Of a stretch of 64,000 nt of DNA, positions 42,945-52,132 are shown in pieces; position 1 is the stretch's first letter, and the number at the start of each line of letters is the position of its first letter. The notes under the pieces were generated by a model. That model was not told the origin of the DNA, ran no database searches, and worked only from the letters and a program-made list of their open reading frames with translations. The translations under genes and the position numbers were made by a program. The DNA is from Variovorax sp. J2L1-78 (GTDB lineage Bacteria; Pseudomonadota; Gammaproteobacteria; Burkholderiales; Burkholderiaceae_C), in the NCBI RefSeq assembly GCF_030317205.1, contig NZ_JASZYB010000003.1:372001-436000 (forward strand), written 5' to 3'.

Positions 42945-45028
42945 ACGCCTTGGCACGCGTCATCGGTAAGCACAGCGATATCGCGCTGGTGCTGCTCGTG
43001 CTCGGCGTTCTGGTTGTCCTCTTTGCGCCCATTCCAAGCGGACTGCTCGACTTCCTTATTCTGGCGAACTTCAGCTTCGCGTTCCTGGTTCTGCTATTGA
43101 CCTTCTACATGGCAAGACCGGTCGAGTTCTCGACCTTTCCCTCGCTGCTGCTGATTGCCACGCTGTTTCGCCTGTCCTTGAACGTGGCGGCAACGCGGCT
43201 CATCCTGTCCGATGGCGACGCAGGTCGCGTGATCGGCTCGATCGGCGCATTCGTCGTTGGGGGCAACTACGTCATTGGCCTGATCGTCTTTCTCATTCTC
43301 ATCGTCGTGCAGTACGTTGTCGTGACGAGCGGCGCACAGCGCGTTTCCGAGGTGGCTGCCCGATTTACGCTCGACAGCATGCCGGGGCAGCAGATGAGCA
43401 TCGATGCGGACCTGAACATGGGTTTCATTGATCAGGCAGAGGCTCAGCGGCGCCGTAAGAACCTCGAGAAGGAGGCCGGCTTCTACGGCGCAATGGATGG
43501 TGCCAGCAAGTTCGTCAAGGGCGATGCGATCGCCGGCATCATCATCCTGCTCATCAATATCGTCGGCGGCCTGATCATCGGCGTGATGCAACACGGCCTG
43601 CCGTGGTCCGAGGCCTTGAAAACGTACACGCTGCTGACGATCGGCGACGGCATCGTGACGCAGGTTCCTGCGCTGGTGATCGCAGTCGGGACGGGCATCA
43701 TCGTGACGCGATCGGCGTCGGATTCGAATCTCAGCCGGGAAGCGTTACGGCAGATCGGATCCTTCCCGAAGACGCTCTTGCTGGTTGCCATGGCGCTCGG
43801 CGGACTGCTTGCGCTGCCGGGCATCCCCGCGCTGCCAACACTCGCGCTTGCGGCATGTTTTTTGACAGCTGCAATGCTGCTTCACCGCGCTGCGAAGGCT
43901 GGCGAAAAGGCGTCTGAAGACGGTGCTATGGGTGCACAGGCGGCAGACGGCGCCGCGGCGGGCCCGGAAGAGAAGACGGCGGGCGAAGATCCATATGCCT
44001 TGCTGAAAGTCGAGCCTGTGGAGGTCCACCTCGGCAGGCACTGGGTGGAGTTGGTGAACCAGCCCGGCAGCGTTCTCATGGAGCGAATCGCGACCTTCCG
44101 CAAGCAGCATGCGCAGGAGTTCGGGTTGGTGCTGCCCAGAGTCCGCTTCAAGGACGCGCCCCGTCTTTCTGCAGATCGATACGAAATTCACCTGGATGGT
44201 GTCCTGGCAGGAAAGGGCGAAGCACGCGCCGACAAACTGCTGGCCATTCACCCGGCAGGCGACGTCACGACGATTGCCGGTGAAGCCACGAAAGACCCGA
44301 CTTACGGGCTGCCTGCTCTCTGGATTGACGAGAGCCAGCGCAGTGCGGCGAGCCAAGCCAACTTCACGCTGGTCGATGCGCCGACCGTTTTCATGACGCA
44401 TCTCACCGAGATGCTCCGACGGGAGTCGGCGTCGCTGCTGACCCGGGCGGAGGTGGAGCGCTTGCTCGCTCGCGTGCGGCAAGAGCAACCCGGCCTGGTC
44501 GAAGAATTGATTCCGACCGTCCTTTCGTCCAGCGACGTGCAGAAGGTTCTCCAGAACCTCCTGCGCGAGAAGGTCTCCATTCGAAATGTGGAAGCGATCC
44601 TTGAAACATTGGCTGATGCGGGACGGTCCACACGAGATCCGAGTCTGCTCACGGAGATGGTACGACAGCGTTTGGGCCATGCGATTTGCCATGGTTTGCT
44701 GGGTGAAGCGACTTCGCTACAGGTTCTGACGCTCGATCCGGCCATCGAGAGTCAGTTTTTGCAAAGCCTTCAGGCAGCGGCAGGTGCATCGAGCGCGCAG
44801 TCCTTTGTTCTCGAGCCGCGCATGACCGAGCAACTCATGAAGCGCATGGTTCAGCAGGCCGAGCGAATGATGAAGAGCAACCTGCTCCCGGTGCTCTTGT
44901 GTGCGCCGGAGCTGCGCCGTCATCTTCGAACCCTGGCTGAACGTGTGATGCCGCATCTTCGCGTACTGGCGATGACGGAGGTTCCGCACACGGTGGAGCT
45001 GAAGTCCTTTGCCGTGATTCAACTCTGA
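42941..45028 (+). CDS. flhA: flagellar export protein FlhA
   Basis: 695 residues from a GTG at 42941 that overlaps the flhB stop (GTGA). The frame is open further upstream but only inside flhB. The N-terminal half has eight membrane segments with the FHIPEP-family block ARPVEFSTFPSLLLIATLFR LSL (split here for length), then MPGQQMSIDADLNMGFID. The C-terminal cytosolic domain binds chaperone-substrate complexes and ends ALLERVMPHLRVLAM-like LAERVMPHLRVLAMTEVP. It looks intact. Confidence 0.95.
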   Translation: MNALARVIGKHSDIALVLLVLGVLVVLFAPIPSGLLDFLILANFSFAFLVLLLTFYMARPVEFSTFPSLLLIATLFRLSLNVAATRLILSDGDAGRVIGSIGAFVVGGNYVIGLIVFLILIVVQYVVVTSGAQRVSEVAARFTLDSMPGQQMSIDADLNMGFIDQAEAQRRRKNLEKEAGFYGAMDGASKFVKGDAIAGIIILLINIVGGLIIGVMQHGLPWSEALKTYTLLTIGDGIVTQVPALVIAVGTGIIVTRSASDSNLSREALRQIGSFPKTLLLVAMALGGLLALPGIPALPTLALAACFLTAAMLLHRAAKAGEKASEDGAMGAQAADGAAAGPEEKTAGEDPYALLKVEPVEVHLGRHWVELVNQPGSVLMERIATFRKQHAQEFGLVLPRVRFKDAPRLSADRYEIHLDGVLAGKGEARADKLLAIHPAGDVTTIAGEATKDPTYGLPALWIDESQRSAASQANFTLVDAPTVFMTHLTEMLRRESASLLTRAEVERLLARVRQEQPGLVEELIPTVLSSSDVQKVLQNLLREKVSIRNVEAILETLADAGRSTRDPSLLTEMVRQRLGHAICHGLLGEATSLQVLTLDPAIESQFLQSLQAAAGASSAQSFVLEPRMTEQLMKRMVQQAERMMKSNLLPVLLCAPELRRHLRTLAERVMPHLRVLAMTEVPHTVELKSFAVIQL

Positions 45029-45050
45029 CCCGCTCGAAAGTCAACAATCC

Positions 45051-45833
45051 ATGAGTGATGTCCTCGCGATCAGTCTGCACGGAATGCAGCAGGAGATGGC
45101 GCGCGTGCAGCGCATCAGCATGAACATGGCGAATGCCACGACGCCTGGGTACAAACGAGATGTTGCCTATGCACTTCCGCTGGGGGGTGACTTCGCGGCG
45201 ACAGTCGACGCGCTCCAGAACGACGGCATCAGTCGCCGGGCGGCGAGGTTCTCGGGCGCAGGGGTAGACGGCCTCGTGGTTCGCTCGGACACGCGACCGT
45301 CCACCCTGCGAACGACAGGCCAAAGCCTGGACGTGGCGCTTTCCAGCACAGGCTACTTCGAGGTCGCCACGGATGATGGGCCGGCTTACACCCGTCAGGG
45401 TAACTGGTCGCTCGATGCTCGCGGCCGACTCGTGACAGCGCAAGGGCACCCCGTCATGGGCCAGGGAGGAGAAATCGTGCTGACGCGTCCCAATCCCGTC
45501 ATTGATGCCGCTGGCCGGGTGTTCGAGGCCAATGGCCGTGATGGCGCAGAGGCAGTTCCGGTGGCGCAACTCAAGGTCGTCCAGTTCGAGGGCCTCAGGG
45601 CTCTGCGCCCCTTGGGAAATGGTCTGGTGCACGCGGACCAACCACCGAGTCAGCTCCCGGACGGCGACGTTCAGGTGCGCCAAGGGTTTCTGGAGAACTC
45701 CAACGTCAATTCCATGCACGAGATGGTTCAGCTTATCCAGTCGATGCGGCATTTCGAATCCATGCAGAAGGTTGCACTGGGCTACGACGACATGCTGGGC
45801 AGTGCCATTCGCAAGCTTGGCGATGCGGCCTGA
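45051..45833 (+). CDS. flgF: flagellar proximal rod protein FlgF
   Basis: 260 residues. The N-terminal rod signature is MNMANATTPGYKRD, the middle FEVATDDGPAYTRQGNWSLD-like YFEVATDDGPAYTRQGNW, and the C-terminal ENSNVNSMHEMVQLIQSMRH is the closing helix of rod/hook proteins. It lies upstream of flgG as usual. Slightly longer than the common ~250. Confidence 0.9.
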   Translation: MSDVLAISLHGMQQEMARVQRISMNMANATTPGYKRDVAYALPLGGDFAATVDALQNDGISRRAARFSGAGVDGLVVRSDTRPSTLRTTGQSLDVALSSTGYFEVATDDGPAYTRQGNWSLDARGRLVTAQGHPVMGQGGEIVLTRPNPVIDAAGRVFEANGRDGAEAVPVAQLKVVQFEGLRALRPLGNGLVHADQPPSQLPDGDVQVRQGFLENSNVNSMHEMVQLIQSMRHFESMQKVALGYDDMLGSAIRKLGDAA

Positions 45834-45885
45834 GCGACCCGAGCGAACTTCCTCCCCTACTGCACTTCACTTCGGAGCCAATCAC

Positions 45886-46674
45886 ATGTTCGATGCCCTC
45901 TACATCAGCGCCACCGGTATGCAGGCACAGCAGCTCAACGTTGACACGATTGCCAACAACCTGGCCAACGTGAATACGAATGGCTTCAAGAAGAGCAAGG
46001 TCGGCTTTGCCGATCTGATGGTTGCGGGCGCTGCACGCTCACCTGCCAACCTGGATGCGATGGGTTTGCTCGGCGGAGCCCCCAGAGTCGGAGCGGGCGT
46101 GAGCATTTCTGGCCTGAAGAAGCTCTTCGACATGGGGGATCTCAAGAAGACCGAATCTGCCTACGACATCGCCATCCAAGGTGACGGTTTCCTGGAGGTC
46201 TCGATGCCGGATGGCAGTAGCGCCTACACCCGGGGCGGGACGTTGCGTGTGAATCGAGAGGGTCTTCTCTCGACGTCGGGCGGGTTTCCCTTGAAGCCCA
46301 ACCTTTCCATCCCCGGCAACGCGCAGGAGCTGACCATCGAGAGCACGGGGCGAGTGCTCGCAGTGGTCACCGGGCAGTCCACGCCAGTGGAGATTGGGCA
46401 ACTCGAGCTTGTCAGATTCACCAATGCGTCGAATCTTCAACCCGAGGGTGACAACCTCTACCGGACCAACTCGGAGTCGGGTGAGCCTATTTCAGGGCGG
46501 GCTGGGGAAGAGGGGATGGGCAGTCTCGCCCAAGGCTTTGTGGAAGGATCGAACGTCAAACTGACGGAAGAGATGGTGAGCCTCATGGTGGCGCAGCGTG
46601 TCTACGAGGCGAATGTGAAACTCATTCAGGCCTCGGACGAAATGCTGGGAATGATCAATGGCCTTCGTCGCTAG
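45886..46674 (+). CDS. flgG: flagellar distal rod protein FlgG
   Basis: 262 residues from ATG 45886 (SD GGAG). The opening MFDALYISATGMQAQQLNVD and NNLANVNTNGFKKSKVGFAD are classic FlgG. The middle AIQGDGFLEVSMPDGSSAYT and the end VEGSNVKLTEEMVSLMVAQR VYE (split) are conserved. It builds the distal rod through the P and L rings. Stop overlaps flgA by 17 bases. Confidence 0.94.
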   Translation: MFDALYISATGMQAQQLNVDTIANNLANVNTNGFKKSKVGFADLMVAGAARSPANLDAMGLLGGAPRVGAGVSISGLKKLFDMGDLKKTESAYDIAIQGDGFLEVSMPDGSSAYTRGGTLRVNREGLLSTSGGFPLKPNLSIPGNAQELTIESTGRVLAVVTGQSTPVEIGQLELVRFTNASNLQPEGDNLYRTNSESGEPISGRAGEEGMGSLAQGFVEGSNVKLTEEMVSLMVAQRVYEANVKLIQASDEMLGMINGLRR

Positions 46675-47710
46675 GGCCATGGCGCCGCTCGGCGCACTGG
46701 TGTTCGCCGCCTTGGCCCCGTTTGCAGAGGCCCAAACCGTCGGGCAAGAGGTCCGCATCGAGCTGAAAGCCAATGTCGCGATCTCGGGACCGGACGTGCG
46801 GCTGGGCGACATTGCCTTCCTCACGACACGCGATCTGCCGTTGATGCGCCGCCTGATCGCGCTACCTATGGGGCCGGCGCCCCGCCCAGGTGCCGAGATG
46901 TGGCTCGATCGTGAAGCCATCGAGCAGTGGGTCTTGGCCAAGTCGGGGCTGCGAACGCTGTCGTATCTGTCTTCTCGGGACGTACCAACCCTGCGCTGGT
47001 CTGGTCCTCAAGGTATCCGCCTCGAAAGCGCCGCGCAGCAACTGTCGGGTGACGTGCTGACGGACGCGGGTCGCGCGTCGCTGGTCCAACAACTGTCCAC
47101 GCAGGGTGTCCGTGCAGAAGTGCGGCCGGTTGGCGGTATGCGAGACCTGGTGCTTCCCGCTGGCACGGCGACATTGCGCGTACGCCAGCTGCCCGAGGGA
47201 AGCTTGCCATCGAATCGCATGGTGGTCTGGGTCGACGTCTGGGTTGCGGATCGTTTCGTCCGAACGGTGCCGGTGAGCTTTGAAGTCGCTGTATGGGCGT
47301 ACCGTTCGGTCGCAACCGTACCGCTCTCGGCTGGTGCACCGCTCGATGCTGTCGTGCGTCAGGGCGGCATGCACGCTGAGGAGATCGATATCGCCAGGGC
47401 GAGGCCCTCGGTGAAGAGCGCATCATCCGCCACGATCGACGACACCTCCGTAGCGCAAGACCGGCGCCTCAAGCGCCCGGTGCGACCTGGCGAGGTGGTT
47501 GCCAACGGCCATTTGGAGACAGCACCCACTGTCGCGCGGGGGCACTGGGCACGACTTCTCGCTCGCTCCGGCGACGTATCCGTCGAGAGTCGTGTCGAGG
47601 TGCTCCAGGACGGCCGGCAAGGGCAGCTCGTTCGGGTCAAGGTTCCGGGCTCCCGCGGCGAGGTTCTGGCACGCGTCGTCGGGCAGGGCGAAGTGGAGCT
47701 CCAGCCATGA
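46658..47710 (+). CDS. flgA: P-ring assembly chaperone FlgA
   Basis: 350 residues, longer than typical E. coli FlgA (~220). The N-terminal signal peptide is ARAMAPLGALVFAALAPFAE. The C-terminal SAF/ChapFlgA domain has VRQGGMHAEEID, RRLKRPVRPGEVVANGHLE and GQLVRVKVPGSRGEVLARVV. It acts in the periplasm to assemble FlgI. ATG 46679 is an alternative start that still keeps the signal peptide. Confidence 0.88.
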   Translation: MAFVARAMAPLGALVFAALAPFAEAQTVGQEVRIELKANVAISGPDVRLGDIAFLTTRDLPLMRRLIALPMGPAPRPGAEMWLDREAIEQWVLAKSGLRTLSYLSSRDVPTLRWSGPQGIRLESAAQQLSGDVLTDAGRASLVQQLSTQGVRAEVRPVGGMRDLVLPAGTATLRVRQLPEGSLPSNRMVVWVDVWVADRFVRTVPVSFEVAVWAYRSVATVPLSAGAPLDAVVRQGGMHAEEIDIARARPSVKSASSATIDDTSVAQDRRLKRPVRPGEVVANGHLETAPTVARGHWARLLARSGDVSVESRVEVLQDGRQGQLVRVKVPGSRGEVLARVVGQGEVELQP

Positions 47711-48309
47711 ACCGCGCATTGTCACTGGGTGCCATTCGCTGCGGCCTTGTGTGTTCGCTGCTCGGCGTCTTGTCGATCCAGCACGCTGCGGCAGAAAGTC
47801 TCTATCTGGAAGGCGCCTTCCGCCCACTCACCGCCGATAACAAGGCCTTCAAGATCGGTGACGCGCTCACGGTGCAGGTCTTTGAGAACTCCTCCGCCAC
47901 CAGCAGTGCCAATACGGGAACGCGCCGCGCCAACGACATCAGCGGGTCGGTGACGCACGAGAGCGGCAGGCGCGTCGGACAACTGGGTATCGGAGTGACC
48001 GGCGACTTCGATGGCGGCGGACGCACCCAGCGAACCAACAAGTTGCTCGCCACCCTGACCGTGACCGTGCTCGAAGTTCTTCCGAATCGGGAGTTACGCG
48101 TGGCTGGCGAGCAGTTGTTGACGGTCAACGACGAGGTACAGAAGGTCAACCTGGAAGGACGAGTACGCCCGCAGGACATCTCCGACGGCAACGTGGTGCT
48201 TTCGACGCGCCTGGCGGATGCTCACATTACCTATGTCGGCGAGGGCGATGTGTCGGATCGCGCGCGCCGCAGTGCCTGGCGGCGCATCGTGGATTGGCTC
48301 GGACTGTGA
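47707..48309 (+). CDS. flgH: flagellar L-ring protein FlgH, apparently without lipobox
   Basis: 200 residues. FlgH core: SLYLEGAFRPLTADNKAFKI, IGDALTVQVFENSSATSSAN and the C-terminal NGEVQKVNLEGRVRPQDIS-like VNLEGRVRPQDISDGNVVLS. Standard FlgH is a lipoprotein with an LxxC lipobox, which anchors the L ring. Here the N-terminus (CGLVCSLLGVLSIQHAAAES) ends in a signal-peptidase-I type AAA site with no Cys in a lipobox position. That is unusual and may change outer-membrane insertion. It overlaps flgA by ATGA. Confidence 0.88.
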   Translation: MNRALSLGAIRCGLVCSLLGVLSIQHAAAESLYLEGAFRPLTADNKAFKIGDALTVQVFENSSATSSANTGTRRANDISGSVTHESGRRVGQLGIGVTGDFDGGGRTQRTNKLLATLTVTVLEVLPNRELRVAGEQLLTVNDEVQKVNLEGRVRPQDISDGNVVLSTRLADAHITYVGEGDVSDRARRSAWRRIVDWLGL

Positions 48310-49436
48310 TGAAGCGCATGATTGCAATCATTCAGAAGGCGCTCAGCGTCCTGCTCGTCCTTGGTGCATGCGCGACGGCGCAGGCCGATGTGATCCGCGT
48401 GAAGGACCTCGGCAAGATCAAGGGTTGGCGCGACAACGCGCTCTTCGGCACGGGCATCGTGACGGGCCTGGCCGGTACCGGCGATTCGCCCGGCAACCGC
48501 ACGACGCGGCAGTCACTGTCCAACGTCATGTCGCAGTTCAATCTGACCATCGCACCGGAGGCGGTGCAGAGCCGCAACGTGGCCGTGGTGATGGTCAGCG
48601 CAATCCTGCCTACCTTTGCGCGCGAAGGCGATACGCTGGATGTGACGGTGAGCTCGTCTGGCGACGCACGCAGCCTGGTGGGTGGGACCTTGCTGCTGAC
48701 GTCGCTGAAGGCGGCCAACGGTCGCGTGTATGCGCTGGGGCAGGGGCCCCTGTCGGTCGGCGGCTACCGCTATGACGCCAATGGAAACGTCGTTCAGAAG
48801 AACCATCCGACCACTGGCTCCATCCCGAACGGCGCCACCGTGGAGGTCGGGGTCGAGGCGACGATGCTGGATCCCCGCCAAAGTGTCACCTTCGTCCTGG
48901 CCGAACCGGACTACACCACCGCCAGCCGGGTGGCGAGTGCCATCAGCAGTCAACTGGGGGGCGTCTCGGCGAGGGCGCGCGACGCGTCGGGCATTGAGAT
49001 CTCCGTGCCGCCAGGCCAAGCGGACGATCTGGTGCCTTTGCTCACCCGCATCGAGAACGTGACGGTCGAGCCGGACCGACGCGCCAAGGTGGTGATCAAC
49101 GAGCGCACGGGCACCGTCGTGTCGGGCGGCGATGTGCGCATCTCCAAGGTCGCGATCTCTCATGGAGACATCAAAATCGCGATCGCAACGCAGAACACCG
49201 TCTCCCAGCCCATCAATGCGTGGAATGCCGGTCCGGACGTCCGCACCGCCATCGTTACCAATACCCGCATCGATGTCGACGAGCAAAACGGGGCAGGCTT
49301 CGTCGCGGGCTCCAACACCGTGTCCGACCTCGTTCAGTCCCTGGCACGCCTGAAGACCAGCACGCGTGACGTGATTTCGATCCTGCGTGCGGTCAAGGCA
49401 GCAGGCGCGCTGCACGGCGAACTCGTTGTGCAGTGA
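48309..49436 (+). CDS. flgI: flagellar P-ring protein FlgI
   Basis: 375 residues from ATG 48309 (TGATG overlap with flgH). The signal peptide is IQKALSVLLVLGACATAQAD. Conserved: VKDLGKIKGWRDNALFGTGI, VTGLAGTGDSPGNRTTRQSL, AAVMVSAILPTFAREGDTLD-like VVMVSAILPTFAREGDTLDV and the C-terminal SLARLKTSTRDVISILRAVK. It forms the periplasmic bushing around the rod. Confidence 0.94.
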   Translation: MKRMIAIIQKALSVLLVLGACATAQADVIRVKDLGKIKGWRDNALFGTGIVTGLAGTGDSPGNRTTRQSLSNVMSQFNLTIAPEAVQSRNVAVVMVSAILPTFAREGDTLDVTVSSSGDARSLVGGTLLLTSLKAANGRVYALGQGPLSVGGYRYDANGNVVQKNHPTTGSIPNGATVEVGVEATMLDPRQSVTFVLAEPDYTTASRVASAISSQLGGVSARARDASGIEISVPPGQADDLVPLLTRIENVTVEPDRRAKVVINERTGTVVSGGDVRISKVAISHGDIKIAIATQNTVSQPINAWNAGPDVRTAIVTNTRIDVDEQNGAGFVAGSNTVSDLVQSLARLKTSTRDVISILRAVKAAGALHGELVVQ

Positions 49437-49483
49437 AGGCACCATCGAGCCCGCTTTTTCCTCATCCTTCAACCAGCCTCCCA

Positions 49484-49864
49484 ATGACACACAGCATTGA
49501 AGCCGTCACTCGATCGGCGCTGGCACTCGCCTTGGACGCAGCCAGCCTGCGTCAACAGGTGAGTGCGGCCAACATCGCCAACGCCAACACCGTGGGCTAT
49601 GTGCCGCGGCGCGTCAGCTTCGAAGATCAGCTTGCCGATGCGCGGCAGAGCGTCGATCGATCTGGCTGGATCGATTCGACGGCCCTCGCGCAAGTGAGCC
49701 CACGCGTCGAGGCGATTCGTGGGGCGACCGTCGGGACGCAGGTCCAACTGGATGTGGAAGTGGCGGAAATGGCGCGTAACGCGGTCCACTATCAGGCCTT
49801 GGTCAAGGGCCTGTCGCGTCATTTCTCAATTCTCTCCATGGCTGCCGGCGACGGCAGGAAATGA
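49484..49864 (+). CDS. flgB: flagellar rod protein FlgB
   Basis: 126 residues from ATG 49484. A GTG-led frame upstream is not needed. The signature QQVSAANIANANTVGYVPRR and the closing VAEMARNAVHYQALVKGLSR are normal FlgB. It overlaps flgC by ATGA. Confidence 0.88.
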   Translation: MTHSIEAVTRSALALALDAASLRQQVSAANIANANTVGYVPRRVSFEDQLADARQSVDRSGWIDSTALAQVSPRVEAIRGATVGTQVQLDVEVAEMARNAVHYQALVKGLSRHFSILSMAAGDGRK

Positions 49865-50310
49865 CAATGGACTACAGCCAATCTTTTGCGATCAGCGCCG
49901 TAGGCATGGGCATCGAACGGATGCGGGTAGAGGTCGCGGCGCTGAACTTGGCCAATGCCAATACCGTGCAAGGTACCGATGCCGGGAGCTATCAGCCGCT
50001 GCGCGTCGTCGCGCAGGCCGAGACATTCGCATCCATGGTTGGGTTGGGCCCCGATCGGTCGCTGCCCTTTGCGGGCGCCGTACCGGTGGCGTCCATCGTG
50101 CCGATGGATGTCGAGCCGCGTCGGCTCTACGAGCCGGGCCACCCGTTGGCCGATGCGCGTGGCTTCGTGAGCTATCCCGCGGTGGATCCTGCCACCGAAA
50201 TGGTCAGCCTCATGAGCGCCACGCGTGCCTACGAAGCCAATGTGGCGGCGATGAACACGGCCCGCACGCTGGCGCTCCGTGCGCTTGATATCGGTGGTGG
50301 CAACACATGA
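49861..50310 (+). CDS. flgC: flagellar rod protein FlgC
   Basis: 149 residues from ATG 49861. An ATG 6 bases on is possible. The opening SFAISAVGMGIERMRVEVAA and LNLANANT carry the rod signature. The C-terminal PATEMVSLMSATRAYEANVA AMN (split) is the FlgC end helix. It is a proximal rod part and overlaps fliE. Confidence 0.9.
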   Translation: MTMDYSQSFAISAVGMGIERMRVEVAALNLANANTVQGTDAGSYQPLRVVAQAETFASMVGLGPDRSLPFAGAVPVASIVPMDVEPRRLYEPGHPLADARGFVSYPAVDPATEMVSLMSATRAYEANVAAMNTARTLALRALDIGGGNT

Positions 50311-50648
50311 CGGCCTTCCTTCCGGCAGAAGCCATTGCGGCGCTCTCCCCCGAGGCGATAGGTCTTCTCGGCAATGCGGCCTCGAGCTTGTCCTCGGCGC
50401 CCGCGTCCGCTGGCGCCCCAAGCGCGGGAACATCTTTTGGGCAGATGGTGAGTGATGGGCTTGGCGGCATCAATCGCCAGCTCGCGGCTGGTCAGGTCGA
50501 CCTGCAGCGCCTTGCCGTCGGCGACGCGCAGAACCTGCATCAGATCATGATCAATCTCGAGGAGAGCCGCGTGTCATTCCAATTGATGATGCAAGTGCGA
50601 AACCGTCTTCTTGAGGCTTATCAAGACATCATGAAGATGCCGATATGA
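50307..50648 (+). CDS. fliE: flagellar hook-basal body adaptor FliE
   Basis: 113 residues, normal size. The diagnostic C-terminal part is LHQIMINLEESRVSFQLMMQ then VRNRLLEAYQDIMKMPI. It connects the MS ring/export gate to the rod. It overlaps flgC and fliF by 4 bases each. Confidence 0.93.
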   Translation: MTAFLPAEAIAALSPEAIGLLGNAASSLSSAPASAGAPSAGTSFGQMVSDGLGGINRQLAAGQVDLQRLAVGDAQNLHQIMINLEESRVSFQLMMQVRNRLLEAYQDIMKMPI

Positions 50649-52132
50649 CATTCTGGAACGGACTCAGTCACAAGGCACGCGCAGGCCTGCTGGCCGGCGT
50701 TGCCATCATCCTTCTGGCAACCGCCGTGGCGGCATGGTGGACCTTTCGCACCGACTACCAGGTGCTTTTCTCGGACTTGAAGCCGCAGGACGCACAGGCG
50801 ATGACCAGCGAACTGGAGCGGCTGAAGGTACCTTACGTCCTCGGTGAAAACGGCAGCTCCATCCTGGTGGACAAAGCGTCGGTCCATGCCACTCGCCTGA
50901 AGCTCATGGGAAAGGAGATTCCGTTGCACGGCGCGGTGGGTCTCGAGCTGTTCAACAACACCGACTTCGGCATGACGGAGTTCGCTCAGAAGATCAACTA
51001 CCAGCGTGCGCTTCAGGGTGAACTGACCCGCACCATTCAATCGTTAGCCGAAGTCCGCGAGGTGCGCGTGCTGCTCGCGCTGCCCGAACAGAGTCTTTTC
51101 AAGCAGGCGACCTCCAAAGCCAAGGCTTCGATCACCGTGGCGCTTCGGCAGGGACATGCACTGCGCGCAGAGCAGGTGACGGGCATCCAGCGTTTGGTAG
51201 CCGCTGCCGTGCCGGGCATGGCACGGCAGGATGTCACGATTGCCGATGACCACGGTGTGGCGCTCACGCGTGCCGAGGGCGATACCGAGGTGGAGGAAAG
51301 CAGTGCGCGGCTCGATCTCAAGCGAGAGACGGAGGCGTATTTGGTGCGCAAGGTCGAGACGGTGCTCGAACGCTCCTTCGGCCCGGGTCAAACCATGGCG
51401 ACAGTCGACGTCCTGCTCAACATGGATCGGATCCGCACGACCACCGAGGATGTGTTGCCGGCGGCGTCCCGCACAGGGTTTCAGGCGACGGGCGTGGTTG
51501 TGCGAGAGAGCGAGTCGCTGCGCGATGCCGGCAGCCCTGTGGATGCCAAGTCGGGAGATGCCGGGGCGCGCCCCAGTTCGCAGCGCGAGGTGCAGTACGC
51601 GGTGGGCCGCCGCGTCGAGCAGGTGGTGAGTCAGCCCGGCTCGGTTCGCCACATGCAGGTTGTGGCCGTGGTCCGCAAGGCGTTGGACGCGTCGCAACTA
51701 GACCAGTTGCGCAAGGTGATCGCCGCGGCGGCTGGCGCGTCCCTCGATCGGGGCGATGTCGTTGTCGTCCAGTCGCTCGCTCTGGCGCCGGTCGGGTCCA
51801 CCGCGCCGGCACGGTTGCCGGCAGATGTGTCAGAGGACCGGCTGAGCGACGCGCCATCGTTGCCCGCAGCGCTTCCGGCGGGCGCGCCCTGGCGAATGGA
51901 GTCGCCCTGGCTTGTGCTGGCGGTGGGCGCGTTGCTGGTACTGCTGATCCTTGCAACCCGACGGGCACGGCGCGTTTCGACCCAACCTGGGACGGCGGCT
52001 CCGCGCGCGCCCATGTCGGACGCCGATCGCGAGATGGCCTTGCGACGTGTTCGGGACTGGGTTCATGGCGGCGCGACTGCATCTGAAGAGCGTGCGTCCC
52101 GAACGGTGCCGCCATCGGGAGGCTCGGCGTGA
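50645..52132 (+). CDS. fliF: flagellar MS-ring protein FliF
   Basis: 495 residues, shorter than the usual ~550. Two membrane segments lie near the ends (GLLAGVAIILLATAVAAWW and LVLAVGALLVLLILAT). The periplasmic ring-building part has YQVLFSDLKPQDAQAMTSEL and FNNTDFGMTEFAQKINYQRA. The FliG-binding C-terminus is short but present (DREMALRRVRDWVHGG). It forms the ring on which the export gate and rod are built. Confidence 0.93.
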   Translation: MTFWNGLSHKARAGLLAGVAIILLATAVAAWWTFRTDYQVLFSDLKPQDAQAMTSELERLKVPYVLGENGSSILVDKASVHATRLKLMGKEIPLHGAVGLELFNNTDFGMTEFAQKINYQRALQGELTRTIQSLAEVREVRVLLALPEQSLFKQATSKAKASITVALRQGHALRAEQVTGIQRLVAAAVPGMARQDVTIADDHGVALTRAEGDTEVEESSARLDLKRETEAYLVRKVETVLERSFGPGQTMATVDVLLNMDRIRTTTEDVLPAASRTGFQATGVVVRESESLRDAGSPVDAKSGDAGARPSSQREVQYAVGRRVEQVVSQPGSVRHMQVVAVVRKALDASQLDQLRKVIAAAAGASLDRGDVVVVQSLALAPVGSTAPARLPADVSEDRLSDAPSLPAALPAGAPWRMESPWLVLAVGALLVLLILATRRARRVSTQPGTAAPRAPMSDADREMALRRVRDWVHGGATASEERASRTVPPSGGSA

